The notes beneath the pieces were generated by a model, which was given only the letters and a program-made list of their open reading frames with translations, had not been told where the DNA came from and ran no database searches. Source: Muraenolepis orangiensis (taxonomy: Eukaryota; Chordata; Actinopteri; Gadiformes; Muraenolepididae). From it: a DNA stretch of 64,000 bases. Shown here piece after piece: positions 1-31,546 of this stretch (position 1 is the first letter of the stretch; each line of letters begins with the position of its first letter). The translations under genes were made by a program, and so were the position numbers. The stretch spans positions 21,099,444 through 21,163,443 of the forward strand of contig CM051020.1 in NCBI GenBank assembly GCA_027704905.1, written 5' to 3'.

Positions 1-421
1 GATGGGTCGGCCGATACCGTCGATCCGTACCTGATCCTGCACATTAAATGTTCGATCAGCATTGGCCTTAAATAAATCAATCAATTAATCAATCACAGAC
101 TGAGAAGGGTTCAGAGGACCTGAAAAGTCCCCCTCCCATCCGCAGTAGGGAGCCAGGAGCGCACTGACGCGTCGTCGGCGCACCGGAGAGCCCACATCAC
201 CTCTCCCGCAGAGCCCATCGCGGTGCCACACGAAGGACGCCACCGGAACTTTGGAAGCCACAACGACACGTTGTTCAACAGCATGTTCCACATTCTGCAC
301 TCCCCGATGATACGCGTTCGCCCGGCGACTGTTTGATTTTGCTGCTGTGTTCCTCCTCCTGTGGTAGAACAGGTTATCTCCGTCTCCTTTCTACTGAATA
401 CGTCGAGCCCTTCTTGGAATT
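1..421 (+). promoter_or_regulatory. 5' flank / putative 5' UTR and promoter of vstm2a
   Basis: No coding potential was recognised. Positions 60-100 hold repeated ATCAATCA-type words. Positions 120-290 are GC-richer with several CpGs, as expected for a vertebrate promoter or first-exon region. No TATA box could be placed with confidence, and the transcription start is unknown. Confidence 0.4.
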
Positions 422-19753
<19,332 letters not shown>

Positions 19754-19964
19754 TTTGCATCCAAATGCACTCTCCCGATTGAAGTGAAAAAAAAGCCTCT
19801 TACTTACACTAAGGGGACAGCACAGTTGGTCCCTCGTCTCCTCGCCTCTTAGCCTCCTCGCCTCCTAGCCTCCTCGCCTCCTAGCCTCCTCGCCCCACCT
19901 TGTATTGAGCTACTGTCCCCAGTCACCTTTAGAGGTTTCCTCCTAAGAGGAGGTCTACTGTACG

Positions 19965-20298
19965 TCCTGTAGTCCTGTAGACTACAGTATGTCTACTGTA
20001 CATCTACTGTAGTCTACAGTAGACATACTGTAGTCTACTGTATGTCTACAGAAGTATACTGTACATATACTGTAGTCTACTGTATGTCTACTGTAGTCTA
20101 CAGAAGTATACTGTACATATACTGTAGTCTACTGTATGTCTACTGTAGTCTACAGAAGTATACTGTACTTCTACTGTAGTCTACTGTATGTCTACTGTAG
20201 TCTACAGAAGTATACTGTACTTCTACTGTAGTCTACTGTATGTCTACTGTAGTCTACAGAAGTATACTGTACTTCTACTGTAGTCTACTGTACTTCAA
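19965..20298. repeat. 52-bp palindrome-rich minisatellite
   Basis: About four full copies of a 52-bp unit built from TACTGTAGTCTAC, TGTATGTC, a second TACTGTAGTCTAC, and AGAAGTATACTGTACTTC. GTAGTCTAC/GTAGACTAC and AAGTATACTGTACTT are self-complementary, so RNA from this stretch would fold. It starts about 210 bp after the stop codon. Confidence 0.92.
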
Positions 20299-20946
20299 TC
20301 AAGTGAAATATGGACACTGTCTCTCATCAGCACCTCTTATTGAAGACTAACAATCGCACTGTTTATTTGCCAGGTAATTTGTCCAGTAGTCAGAAATGAC
20401 AAAGAAAAAAAAGTCTATATTTATGTAGTATGTAATTACATTATAGATATATAAATATATAAATACATATTTCATAACAACAAAAAACCTGGCATTACTA
20501 TATGTCTGTATGCATAGCTTACACTTGCTGAACTAGTCATTGCCAACATATCAAACCGTAGGATTGCAGTACCGGCTCTATCCAAGAATTGTGACTTTAG
20601 GAAAGGAAAGTATTGCTATTGCTGAGATTTCTAATGGCTATCTTTAGTTGGAGTCATTTCTCAAGAGTCATTTTAAGGTCAATCCAATTATTGATACTTT
20701 ATAACACAAAAATACACAAGCTCTCCTTTGTTAAATGATCTCTACACATGACTTAGTCTTAGTCTTTTGTCTACATAGTAAAGAATGTACCACATTATTG
20801 GATGTGCTACATCATTGCCACACGTATACCTTTGATGTTTACCTTTCTCGTATCAGTCTATTCTATTTCACTTGTAATGCATTGTGTTGGGTGTGGAACA
20901 ATTCCTTTTGTTATAATTTGCATTATATCCAAAGTTGATCAATTTA

Positions 20947-20952
20947 AATAAA
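20947..20952 (+). terminator. Candidate polyadenylation signal
   Basis: AATAAA in an A/T-rich context 1.2 kb after the vstm2a stop. Only the hexamer supports it. Confidence 0.3.
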
Positions 20953-20960
20953 ATCTAATG

Positions 20961-23900
20961 TTAACGGGACCATCAGAAGAACTGCTAATACAAATCAACC
21001 ATGAGTCCTTCAACTGACAGACAGATGCTACTATGATAACCATACATATAGCTTTGGCTAGTGTGCTGTTACTCTTGTCTTTTGTGGTCATTCTGGACAG
21101 CTAAGGGGAACATTCCTGCTCAACTAAGATGATGATAAATGATAAATATGACATGTATATTAGCTCATTGCTAATGACTTATTTACTTTATCATAATGCC
21201 AAAACCTGCACATATAAATTTGCGTTAAATTAAAACATACGTATATATAAGACATAAGGCATCACAAGTGGATTTTCACAACTTTTGCATATGTACCTCA
21301 TGGTTCCGTCATCTAAATGAGTTCAACCCTGTTTTACAAGCATGTTTACAATCAATGGCAAAGTCATTGTTGTTCCAAATAGTTTATTGTGCGTGTGGAT
21401 ATATAATCAATTCTCTTTCTTTGAGAATGCTATTTGTTGTCTGGAATCTTATCACACGTTGTTGTTTTCTTCTTCAACCAACCCAATGTTTTGGAAGTGG
21501 ATGTTCTTTATTTCACTGAGAAGTACAGGAGGTTCTATGGTCTAAATCATTGGGTTGTGTTCTGGGATGGTAGGGACTGGGCTATTAGTCTGTTTATCTC
21601 CTGCCTAGTGTTCTGCGAGTGGCTTTCCAAACAGGTTGGGACAGATCCTTCTGGAAGGGGTTGGGGTTAAGGGTTTGGGCAGAAATTTATAAAATCGATG
21701 TTATTTTGCTGAATAAAGATAATCAAAAAGATGGTTCTGCTGTCTCGAATGAGTGTTCTTTAGAATTAAAGAAGATGAATATATATATATCACAACAACA
21801 ATGAGGTATAGCTGTTCCTATACTATTCCCTTCATTTGTGTTTGAGCAGGCAGATGGAAGTATGAAAGATATTCCAAAAATCGCATTGAATAGAATAAAA
21901 AATTTATTAATAGCATACCTGTCAATAAAAAAAATACGTAAATAGAGCTAAACCTGCTATGTACCGAATATAATTTCTTTAGTGTCTTAAATTAGTAAAA
22001 AAATACATTATTAATAATTAGGCAATGTAATAAAAGTACTGGGTTACAAACCAAAAGTGATGGATGTGGCTATGAAACCTTTTTATAAATTATATAAATT
22101 GGGTTTGGTTCATATTTACAGTAGCCTGGCAACCCCTATTGCAATAGTTTAAGTTTGTGGTGGTTCATATGCACAATGTCTGTGTGACTCAAATGTGATT
22201 GCCATGCTTTAAAACATTCAGATCTTACCGATTGTACTAAGGAACATTGGTCTCCAATATGGGAATTGGAAGTTGGGAAAAATTAGTTTTAAGCACATTA
22301 ATATAAATTAAGTCAAATTGTTTTCTTGCCTTTGTTTTATAACAAAAAAAGAAAATATATGTACAGCTTGTAAATTACATGAGCATGATGTGACCATTTT
22401 TCAATTTACCTTTTAAAATGCAGAGGCAATTGATGTATTAGTTGCGTTGTCTTATGTAAAAAAGAAAAAGTAGATTGTAATTTTAACAAATAATTGAATA
22501 TATGATACCGAATATATGACTAATGTATCTTTACTATGTGTGCAGAACTCGCATGACTGTCTTTGTAATGGACTGGCCTACAGGAAGTGATGTGGGGGTC
22601 CAGAAGTGGGTGTCTTACACTCTTTCCTGAGCTGGTTACTGGGTCTTATTTATGATTTTTGACTATAATGGGTGCTTATAGTTTACTATAATGAGTCCAC
22701 TGTGACTTTCTACTCTGAATTCAAAGGGTGAGAAGTAAAACATGTCACCAAAGCTTTTGTTCTGTTGTCTGCTTTCAATGCCGCTAGATCCTCTGCCCTC
22801 CGGTAATAGATGTATCAGTGTCTTCTGTCACTGTCTTCTGTCCTCTGTTTAGCTGGCAAACTAAGTGACTTGTCATTGTTTTTTTGTCATACTGTGTGAA
22901 GCTTCTGTACCGCGAAATTATTTCAATAGTTTGTGATATGACCAGAATAATAATATTTAAATAAAAAAAACATTTTCACAGCTGAAGTTTGAAGATGATA
23001 TGATTCCATCTATTTGACAGCGTTCTGCGCTGCACTGAAATTTTATGCAGACAATTGCAAGCACAAGTTTGACATTCAAATAATTTAACAGTGAGAAGTG
23101 GACAATTACAGGTTTGTTCAATTTACTTATTAAACACACACAATGCAAGCATTGTGTTCAATTTCCAACATTCCAAACTAGAATAATTTAATCTATACGG
23201 TTTAGTTCATTTTCCCCATAGGTAAGAGTATTCCAATCTGTAAAGCCTGTTTCTCACTGCTGTTTTGGCTAGGATTGAATTGGCCTGTTATCACCTAAAT
23301 TAGTTTATTTCAGGTGATCACTGATTTTACATTGTTATGAAAAAGCCTCAATGGCAAGTCTGCTGTGAGGTCAAGGACACTCAAAGTAACCTTTGGTACA
23401 ACAGACTTACACATCTACAATGTTGTATCTTGTTTCTAAAACAAATCATTCATTCCCACAGCATATCCTGCTCTGGTCTCTAGTTTAATTCATAAACCTG
23501 GGCTTAAATACGCCGTACTCTATTCATTAGTAGTGGTCCATCTATATGTCTTTCCATCTCAAGACATTTACCCTAAAGATAGTCTAATGACAACAAACCC
23601 ATTGAAGGGTATCACACCGAGTGTATTCCAGTGTGTCTGCACAGGAACACACACACAGGAAGTTCTACATTATTTATTCAAGCTCATTAAATGCAATCAA
23701 TTGCAACTGGCAATGACAAATCTTTATTAGGTTTTCAGGAAGGAAGCATCCCCCTAATGCACTCAATGGGCTGTCACTATACATGCTTGTTTATTCAGTG
23801 CTTCTCAGGAAATGTTTAGTGTTATAGGGCGAAATAGGGTTTGGAATTATAAGACAACTGCATGAAGATAGATCAAAAGAGAGTTCCATTTAGGCTGTTT

Positions 23901-25190
23901 GCATAAATACAGATATCTAAAAAGTAATCAGTTAAACACATGTTCTCTGTTCTCTGTCATCTGCTTAATAATTCCAAATGATTCAATCTAACCATGTTAG
24001 ATTGTAGGCACATCATGTTACAGCTCTGTGTATACATGACGCATGGTTTGTATTGGTTTGTCACTGGAAATACATTGGATTTGCAATTAAAAGGAAGAGG
24101 GACCAGACATTCAGCCACTTAGACACATTGATCCTAATTTCAGCTGTCTGATTCATGTTAAAGGCACACATACAGTAGTATACATGTGTGTATAAACCTA
24201 TTGACAATAATGTTACAGGGATATGGGGGGATATCAGTCATTAACAGTCATTAGTGACTGTCCACACTTAAATAACACAAATTATATCCGCAAGGATCAA
24301 GGACCCCCTCCCATTTGGTGAGGTGTATTCACTGTCCTTTAATCTTTGTCTTTTTACAGAAATTCATAGCTGAGAATGAGCAAGTTGCAAATTGCTGAAG
24401 CTGGCAGGCGGCAGCTGTATGAGATATGGTGTCCACTGATTAAAGCGACACATGACACTCACTTCAAGGGACATTTGTAACACAACCATGTGCAGAAGCA
24501 AAGGTATATTATTTTGTTCTGTCCAAATCCGCTAAATAGGTTTTAAAGCCAATTCTTTATATTAAAAAATGTCCTGAAATTGATATTCATTTATATTCAT
24601 ATATTATAAAATCCTTTTATATATTTCATTCATTACCAGTGTGTACAAAAAACTCAGTTTTTCTTCATTGTATTGTAGCCATCAGGCTGCCTTGCTTTGG
24701 ATAACACGTTGGTCAGAGGTCCTTGACTGACCTGGGCCTGATAAGTGATTCATCCTAACACGCTTTATAGGGCCACAGCAATATGAATATATTACATTTT
24801 TTGGATGGCAATTTTCTAACCTGTTTATTTAGTTTAGTTGAGTTTTATTTTTACATCCTTTATATTTAGTATTGTTTGTAATTGTTTGAGAAGTTAGTTG
24901 CACTTATACAACGACAGCACTGGAGTTTCCACTACTGGAGGGACTGAACTTCTTGACCCATCTGGAATAGTCTGAGTATATTTTTGTTGCTAATCAGGTT
25001 GATACTAACTGTAACTAGAGTTTTGCAAGTAAGTTGTGCTTCACTCATTGGTCTATTGTTAGTCAAGTGGTCAGGTAGTGCTTAGGTGTTGTGGCCCATT
25101 GAAGGTGGTTTCACCCAATCTAGGTCAACTGCCTTGTTAATCGTGTGGGAGGGGCCTGCACTCCTAGCAGACTCTCAGACAATTAGCAAC
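20961..25190. other. A/T-rich unique-looking flank
   Basis: No transposon, array or gene recognised over about 4.2 kb, which is unusual for this window. Short open frames (for example 21268-21670) do not resemble known proteins. It could be a long 3' UTR or conserved non-coding DNA, and I cannot decide from one sequence. Confidence 0.5.
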
Positions 25191-25314
25191 CAGTGTTATT
25201 TAGCCACTTCCTGAAAGTGGCAGGCAAACAAAGGCAAGGCAGAATAAGGCTACAGTCGACTTTTTCAAGTTCAACTTCTTCTCAGGTCGGCATCTTATTG
25301 TACTGTAATATACC

Positions 25315-26163
25315 ATGTGTGGCATTGTGGTACACACTTCTTCGCGGAGGTCACACAGATGCTGGGTCACATCCAGGCGCCGCCGTGATCCCACAAACCT
25401 CATTTACCCTACTCTGTCTACCCATGTCAAGCTAGTGGTAACTGGGGGGCTTTGGAATTGCCAGTCGGCAGAGCAGAAAACTGAGTTCATCTCAGGCTCT
25501 GCATCCTTGCTTGCCCTGAACTTCCTTGCTCTTACTGAGACTTGGATCAGCCCTGAAAACACTGCCTCGTCTGCTGCTTTGTCAGATGTGTACTCTTTTT
25601 CTCACACCCCCAGAGTCGCAAGACGAGGCGGTGGTACTGGTCTGTTGATTTTGCGTGACTGGAAATACTCCCCGATTTCCATTCCACAGTTCTGTCCCTC
25701 TTCATTTTAATTTCATGCTGTAACTATTTGTTTTCCATTTAAGCTCAATATTGCAGTTGTTTATCGTCCACCCGGCCCAGCTGGTGACTTTTTGGAGGAG
25801 CTTGACATGCTGATCTCCCACTTCCCTGATGATGGGTCTGGCCTCATCCTTCTTGGCGACTTCAACATCTTGACTGAGAAGTTGGACCCTCTTCTCTCCT
25901 TCCTCGCCTCCTTCGACCTTTCCCGCTGCCCCTCTCCTCCGACCCACAAGGCCGGCAACCAGCTGGACCTCATCTTCACCAAACACTGCAATACAGTAAA
26001 CCTTTCAGTTACTCCTCTCCATCTATCCGATCACTTCTTCATGTCCTTCTCACTCTTCCTCCCACTCTCCCCCTACCAAGATGGTGACGTCCCGTCGCAA
26101 TCTCCGCACACTCACCCCTGCCGATCTCTCCTCTTCTGTTCTCTCTGCCCTCTCTCCTCCTGA
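25315..26163 (+). pseudogene. LINE endonuclease domain with nonsense codon and frameshift
   Basis: One frame gives GLWNCQSAEQKTEFI, LALTETWISPENTA, YSFSHTPRVARRGGGTGLLI, a TAA at 25708-25710, then VVYRPPGPAGDFLEELD, LILLGDFNILTEKLD, NQLDLIFTKHCNT and LSDHFF. TETW, GDFN and SDH are the conserved AP-endonuclease signatures. Between 26060 and 26163 the frame shifts to the one starting MVTSRRNLRTLTPADL (26081-26395), the linker with PWLSDSVRTQRRSLREAERR. Confidence 0.88.
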
Positions 26164-26452
26164 TTCGTTCTCTGTTCTACCCCCTGATATTGCCACTGAC
26201 CTTCTTCTCTCTACCCTGTCCTCCTCTCTGGACACTCTCTGTCCCCTCACCTCCAGTTCTGCACATCCAACTCCACGTGCCCCCTGGTTGTCTGACTCAG
26301 TGCGTACGCAGAGGCGGAGCCTCAGAGAGGCGGAGCGCAGGTGGAAGAAAGGAAAAACCCCAGAGGACCTTCTCCATCTTCAAGGGCTCCTGTGAAACTT
26401 CCCCCCACCCTCCCACATCCCTCCCTTACCCGTTTCTCTCCCCTCTCCACAG

Positions 26453-27648
26453 ATGATGTTCTTCACCTCATCACATCCAGCCACATGCTCACTGGATCCA
26501 GTTCCCTCCCCTCTGCTTCAGTCCACTGTGCCTGAACTCCTGCCCTTCCTGACACACATCCTCAACGCATCTCTGACATCTGGATGCTTTCCCGCTGCTT
26601 TCAAGACTGCCAGAGTCACCCCCCTCCTGAAGAAACCAACACTCGACCCCTCTGAACTCAAGAACTACAGACCGGTATCCCTTTTGCCCTTCTTATCCAA
26701 AACTCTTGAACATGCTGTCTTTAACCAATTGTCCTTGTATCTCCTCCAGAACTGCCTCTTGGATCCCCACCAATCTGGTTTTAAGGCAAGTCACTCGACA
26801 GAAACTGCCCTTCTAGCAGTAACTGAGTCATTCCATGTTGCTAGAGCAAATTTGCTCTCCTCGGTCCTGATACTCCTGGACCTGTCTGTAGCATTCGACA
26901 CTGTGAACCACCAGATTCTCCTCTCCACCCTTGAGGGGATGGGTGTCTTGGGCTCTGCTCTCACCTTGTTTGCATCCTACCTGACGGGTCGCTCCTACCA
27001 GGTGGCACTGGAAGAGTCTGTGTCAGAACCACGCCGACCGACTACTTGGGTTCTACAAGGATCGGTCCTGGGTCCTCTTCTCTTCTCCCTCTACACAACG
27101 TCCCTTGGTGCTGTTATCCACTCCCATGACTTATCCTACCACTGCTATGCTGACGACACCCAACTGGTCTTGTCGTTTCCCCCCTCGGACACGCAAGTGG
27201 AAACACGCATTGCTTAGCAGACATTTCAAAGTGGATGTCGATGCACCACCTAAAGCGCAACCTGGACAAGACTGAGCTAGTGTTCTTCCCGGCAAAGGGC
27301 TGTCCGCACCGAGACCTGGCTGTCACCATTGATGATGCTGTGGTGACACCTACTCAGGCCGCAAGGAATCTGGGTGTGACCCTGGACGACCAACTGTCGT
27401 TCTCGGCAAACATTGCATCGGTGACACGCTCCTGCAGATTCCTCCTCTACAACATCAGGAGGATTTGGCCTTTTCTCACTGAAAAGGCTGCGCAGGTGCT
27501 CATCCAGGCTCTAGTCATCTCCCGGCTGGACTACTGCAACTCCCTCCTTGCTGGCGCCCCGGCATTTGCCATCAGGCCCCTGGAGCTCATTCAGAAAGCT
27601 ACTCCCACACATCTACCCTCCTTCGGACTCTACACTGGCTACCTGTAG
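26453..27648 (+). pseudogene. LINE reverse transcriptase and C-terminal region, frameshifted
   Basis: 26453-27217 encodes the RT fingers and palm: LKNYRPVSLLPFLSKTLE, DPHQSGFKASHSTETALL, LLDLSVAFDTVNHQIL, QGSVLGPLLFSLYTTS and CYADDTQLVLSF. FDTVNH and YADD hold the catalytic aspartates. It stops at 27215-27217 by frameshift, and 27235-27648 continues in another frame with HHLKRNLDKTELVFFPAKG, ARNLGVTLDDQLSF and ALVISRLDYCNSLLAGAP. Upstream, compared with remembered L2 proteins, most of the linker to RT (around 26395-26455) is missing. Confidence 0.9.
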
Positions 27649-28167
27649 CTGCTCCATCCAGTTCAAGACCTTGGTGCTATTCACAAGGCAGTAAAAGGGA
27701 CTGCTCCATCCTACCTCCAGGCAATGGTCAAGGCCTACATCCCAACCCGTCCACGTCGCTCGGCTTCTTCGGGGCCGTCTGCCTGCCCCCTCACTTAGGG
27801 GCCCGTGTGGCCGATCTACACGGTCACGGCTCTTCTCCGTCCTGGCCCCAATTTGGTGGAACAAACTCCCCACGGAGGTCATGACTGTAGAGTCACTCCC
27901 CATCTTCCACCGCAGGCTGAGAACCCATCTCTTTAGGACACACTTCCCAGATCCTTCCTCGTAGCGTCAATTAAGTCAGTCAAAAGTAGATTTCATATTA
28001 TAGATAGGTATATATTGTTCTAGATTGTTCTAGAGTTGTTCTCTTACCTTCCTTTGTTGAAACACACTATTGTAAGTCTGTAATATAATGTAATGAAGGC
28101 ATTCTGATCCACAGCATAGTCTCCCCCTCATCCTGCTGTCTCTAAGATGAACTTTGTTCACTACACT

Positions 28168-28216
28168 GACCGAATGGACCAAATGGACCAAATGGACCAA
28201 ATGGACCAAATGGACC
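28168..28216. repeat. 9-bp tandem repeat (AAATGGACC)
   Basis: Five copies of AAATGGACC just after the L2 3' end. It sits in an otherwise unremarkable stretch to 28985. Confidence 0.95.
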
Positions 28217-28995
28217 TACCGCTGTGAATCAAACAGCTAGACACAAGGCATCTGTACCACCTGATGAGTTGAATCATACACCATTTGGGGCAGGGTAATG
28301 TTCCAGGGCCCGGCTGAGATGCACACACAATTACACAGGCAAATACAATGGCCACCTTCTCTCAAGGATGATAAACAGCAGCTTGGACTGTGAAAAACAA
28401 GAAGAAAAAGGACATGAAGTGATTAATATTTGAGATGTGATTTCTGCCTGAGATGGAGATGGCCTTATTTCGACATCTGGTCCCAAAGATCTCCTCAATG
28501 CATGTGTAATGGGGTTGATGATTCCACTGGCCATAACTAGTGTCTTTATTAAATATGTACTCTATTGAATCCCTTCTTGTTTTGATGTTGTATTTGCCAT
28601 TTTATTTAGTTTCGCTGGGATATAGTTTAAGACTTGGATTTATGATTTTCTTATGCGTACTTGAACGCCCCTGCAGACTTGACGGGGTCAAGACTTGCCC
28701 CCGTAGTCGGTCAGCTGATGCTACCTGTGGGCCGTGGTAAGTCGCATATGTGTGAAGCTCCGTCGGTATTTCTGTTTGTACTTTGTTTTCGTGTGTTCAT
28801 TTAAATCTGTTTGTGTTGAGAATGTTTCGGTAGCTGGGGAAACGTCATGGTGATGACTACCACTGGTCCAGGTGTTACAGAAATAAACCTGAAGATATAA
28901 ATGATGACTACGTGTGTCTCCTTAAAACTACACAACGCACGGGAGAGAGAGTACATGACTGCTACACATGGAAGTGCACACCCGGTGATCTTTTC
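28217..28995. other. No gene recognised
   Basis: Unique-looking sequence between the L2 element and the minus-strand LINE fragment. Nothing supported. Confidence 0.5.
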
Positions 28996-30045
28996 CACTG
29001 GACGATAATCATTGAGGCGTATTACCTCTGTCTTTTTGGGTAACAGCACAATGGTTGTCTCTTTGAAGAACACTGGGACGACGGGCTGTTGCAGGGATGC
29101 GTTGTAGATGTCTGTGAACACAGGAGCTAGCTGGTCAGTGCAGGTTTTGAAGACACAGGTTGGAACTCAGTCTGAGCCGGGTGCCTTCACCCCTGAAGGT
29201 TCTGCAGACCTTTGTTGGTTGGCTTAGAGTTCCCCCTTTCAAAGCGAGCATAAAATGTGGTCAGCTCTCTGGTAGGGAGTGGTTGTTGTTGGTGACTCCT
29301 AATGAGCTCCCCTTGTAGTTGGAGAGGAGCCTCAGACCTTGTCTGGTGTCGGAGCCCCAAACTGTAATTCCAGTTTCCAGTTTTTGTAATCCAATTGGCC
29401 TCTTCTTGATGGCTATTCTGAGTTTGTACTTGGCCTTCTTGTAGAGATTGGAGTCTCCTGTTGTGCGGTACTCCAGGGGTTCCCAACCGCCGGGCCGCGG
29501 ACCGGTACCGGGCCGTGGAGGTGTTACTGCCGGGCCGCCAAACAGCTGTGTTTATCATCATATTTGACTCAAATCATTTGAGTATAGGTGAACGTATAAT
29601 CTATATATAGAGATTATATATATAGTATAATCTATATATATATAGATTATATAGCGGTATATCTATATATATATATATAGATTAAATATATATCGGCGGC
29701 ATAACGAGAGACTTTCAGTTGCACGCGCTACTAAAGAGACTACGCGCTACATGCGCGTTTATACTGAAATCGAGCCCTGCCGTTTTGTTAGGGGTGTGTG
29801 TTGACACACACTTTGACAACCGGTTCGTGAAAATTGACAACCGGTCCGCGAAAATTTACAACTGGTCCGTGAGATTTTTTTCATGTATCTGCCGGTCCGT
29901 GGCACAAAAAAGGTTGGGAACCCCTGCGGTACTCCATTCCGTAAGTTTGTTCATTATGTCAGCATTCATCCATGGTTTGCAGATCGGGAATGAACAAACG
30001 GACCTAGTGGGGATGCATTCCTGTCAATGTATGCTGTGACATCAG
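28996..30045 (-). pseudogene. Second LINE fragment on the minus strand, split by a hAT insertion
   Basis: Minus-strand reading from 30045 gives a degenerate linker, then (after the hAT element) GDSNLYKKAKYKLRIAIKK (about 29460-29400), FYARFERG (about 29240), and CVFKTCTDQLAP with FTDIYNASLQQPVVPVFFKE, ending at LNDYRPV (28996), the start of the RT domain. This is the region just before and at RT motif 1-2 of a non-LTR retrotransposon. It is a different family from the L2 copy. Several frames are used, so it is inactive. Confidence 0.8.
29474..29926. mobile_element. Non-autonomous hAT element with exact 8-bp target duplication
   Basis: The left end CAGGGGTTCCCAACC (29474-29488) and right end GGTTGGGAACCCCTG (29912-29926) are perfect 15-bp inverted repeats. 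CGGTACTC flanks both sides (29466-29473 and 29927-29934), the 8-bp duplication typical of hAT insertion. Inside are GCCGGGCCGC-type repeats at the left, A/T palindromes at 29600-29690, and three ACCGGTYCGYGAAAATT-like words on the right. It has no coding capacity. Confidence 0.95.
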
Positions 30046-30084
30046 AATCAGAAAGTGGTTTATTGCCATATACAGCTGTAAAAA

Positions 30085-30595
30085 CCTGCATAGATATATA
30101 TATATCTAGATCTAGATATAGATATCTAGATCTATAGATCTAGATATAGATATCTAGATCTATAGATCTAGATATAGATATCTAGATCTATAGATCTATA
30201 GATCTAGATATAGATATCTAGATCTATAGATCTATAGATCTAGATCTATAGATCTATATCTATAGATATATAGATCTATATATCTATAGATCTAGATCTA
30301 TATATCTATAGATCTAGAATCTAGATCTATAGATCTATAGATCTAGATCTATAGATATATATCTATCTAGATTCTAGATAGATATATATCTATAGATCTA
30401 GATAGATATATATCTATAGATCTAGATATCTAGATATCTATAGATCTAGATATTTATAGATATAGATCTATATCTATCTAGATCTATAGATCTATAGATC
30501 TATAGATCTATAGATCTAGATCTATATATCTATAGATCTAGATCTATAGATCTATAGATCTATAGATCTAGATCTATAGATATATATTTTGATAT
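30085..30595. repeat. Self-complementary AGATCT/TCTAGA block
   Basis: About 500 bp composed almost only of the words TAGATC, TATAGATC, AGATAT and ATCTAGA. Nearly every segment is its own reverse complement, so the block could extrude cruciforms and its RNA would be highly base-paired. It is flanked on the left by TCAGAATCAGAAAGTGGTTT, which resembles the head of the dispersed repeat family. Confidence 0.95.
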
Positions 30596-30977
30596 ATACA
30601 CACACGGGTAAGTATAAAAGTATCAACCGGTCGTGAGCAGGGGTATGCAGCATTAGAGTAGCAAAATAATCAAAGTTAGGTTGAGATAAGCCACACGCTA
30701 CAGCATTATTATTAGCGTTATTATTGTATGTGTGTGCACTAGCACATTTAGAGTTAATGTCAAGGATCAGTCATGGATTTGAGGTATTCAGGACAAGTAC
30801 CACAGAGTGACCTTAAACTAATTCCTCTACCCCACGGTCTGGCCTCAGGATAATCCTATTACCATATTAATAATTTGTGAACCTTTGTCTCAGACAGGCA
30901 AAGCATAACTCTTCTCTTACTCAAGTGTCAAGTGCAAGTTAGTTTAAAAATAGTTGTCAATGTTTGCACCAATCCCG

Positions 30978-31017
30978 AATATTAAATCAACATAACATTT
31001 AATGTTGATTTAATATT
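30978..31017. repeat. 15-bp perfect inverted repeat
   Basis: AATATTAAATCAACA at 30978-30992 is the reverse complement of 31003-31017, with a 10-nt spacer. Confidence 0.85.
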
Positions 31018-31457
31018 GTGGTTTTTGGTGCATATGCTGTACACTAGTAACTTTAACAACACCTATACAAATGTATACATAACATATCTCTATACATGGA
31101 CTCAGAAATGATAGTTTTGAAATTATTCTGTGCAATTTTTGATTTGATTGGATTTTGAAAATCGTATAACTTTAGTTGAATAGTTCATTATACATCTCTT
31201 ATATAAATTAATAATATATATAATATGATGTTTTCTGTACCCTCTGCATAAATATCTGCAGCTAAATGTGTGGATGTATGAAGGCCAATGGCTCAGGACT
31301 GCAGGGGTCTCCTCAGATGTTCACTTTCAAGCGGTCTATATTTCATCGCCATACAAAGGCTTGTTGACTTGACTTTGGGGAAAGGGCTTCACAGCTCAAG
31401 GATTTGGGTCTAAATTACTATTTCTATGGACATTATTTGTTTGAAGGGTGTGGCAGT

Positions 31458-31460
<3 letters not shown>

Positions 31461-31535
<75 letters not shown>

Positions 31536-31546
31536 CCCCCCCCCCC
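31461..31546. repeat. (CT)n tract ending in 14 C
   Basis: About 36 CT units followed by a C run at 31533-31546. This polypurine-polypyrimidine tract can form triplex DNA. Confidence 0.98.

Larger units (their letters stand above)
19754..20960 (+). other. Probable 3' UTR of vstm2a
   Basis: Follows the TAA at 19751-19753 with no further open frame. It contains a CCTCCTCGCCTCCTAG repeat (about 19848-19900) and the 52-bp array. AATAAA at 20947-20952 is a plausible polyadenylation signal, but several others lie farther on and the transcript could be longer. Confidence 0.45.
25300..28115 (+). mobile_element. L2-clade non-LTR retrotransposon (LINE), decayed but nearly complete
   Basis: Carries, in order, an apurinic endonuclease domain, a linker, a reverse transcriptase and the C-terminal LINE region. 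The 3' end follows the LRTHLF-like motif at about 27930 and a short A/T-rich tail near 28110. Nonsense codons, frameshifts and an internal deletion make it inactive. The sequence style (GLWNCQSA, LALTETW, VVYRPPG, LGDFN) is that of fish L2 elements of the CR1/L2 superfamily. The 5' boundary is uncertain, and no target duplication was found. Confidence 0.9.

Noticed and set aside
21268..21670. Possible exon (NHWVVFWDGRDWAISLF and similar)
   Set aside because: Three overlapping frames are open in A/T-rich DNA, no splice pair flanks it, and no family was recognised.
28801..29121. Complete small gene of 106 residues on the minus strand
   Set aside because: The N-terminal part is a LINE reverse transcriptase fragment, and the rest past LNDYRPV is unrelated sequence.
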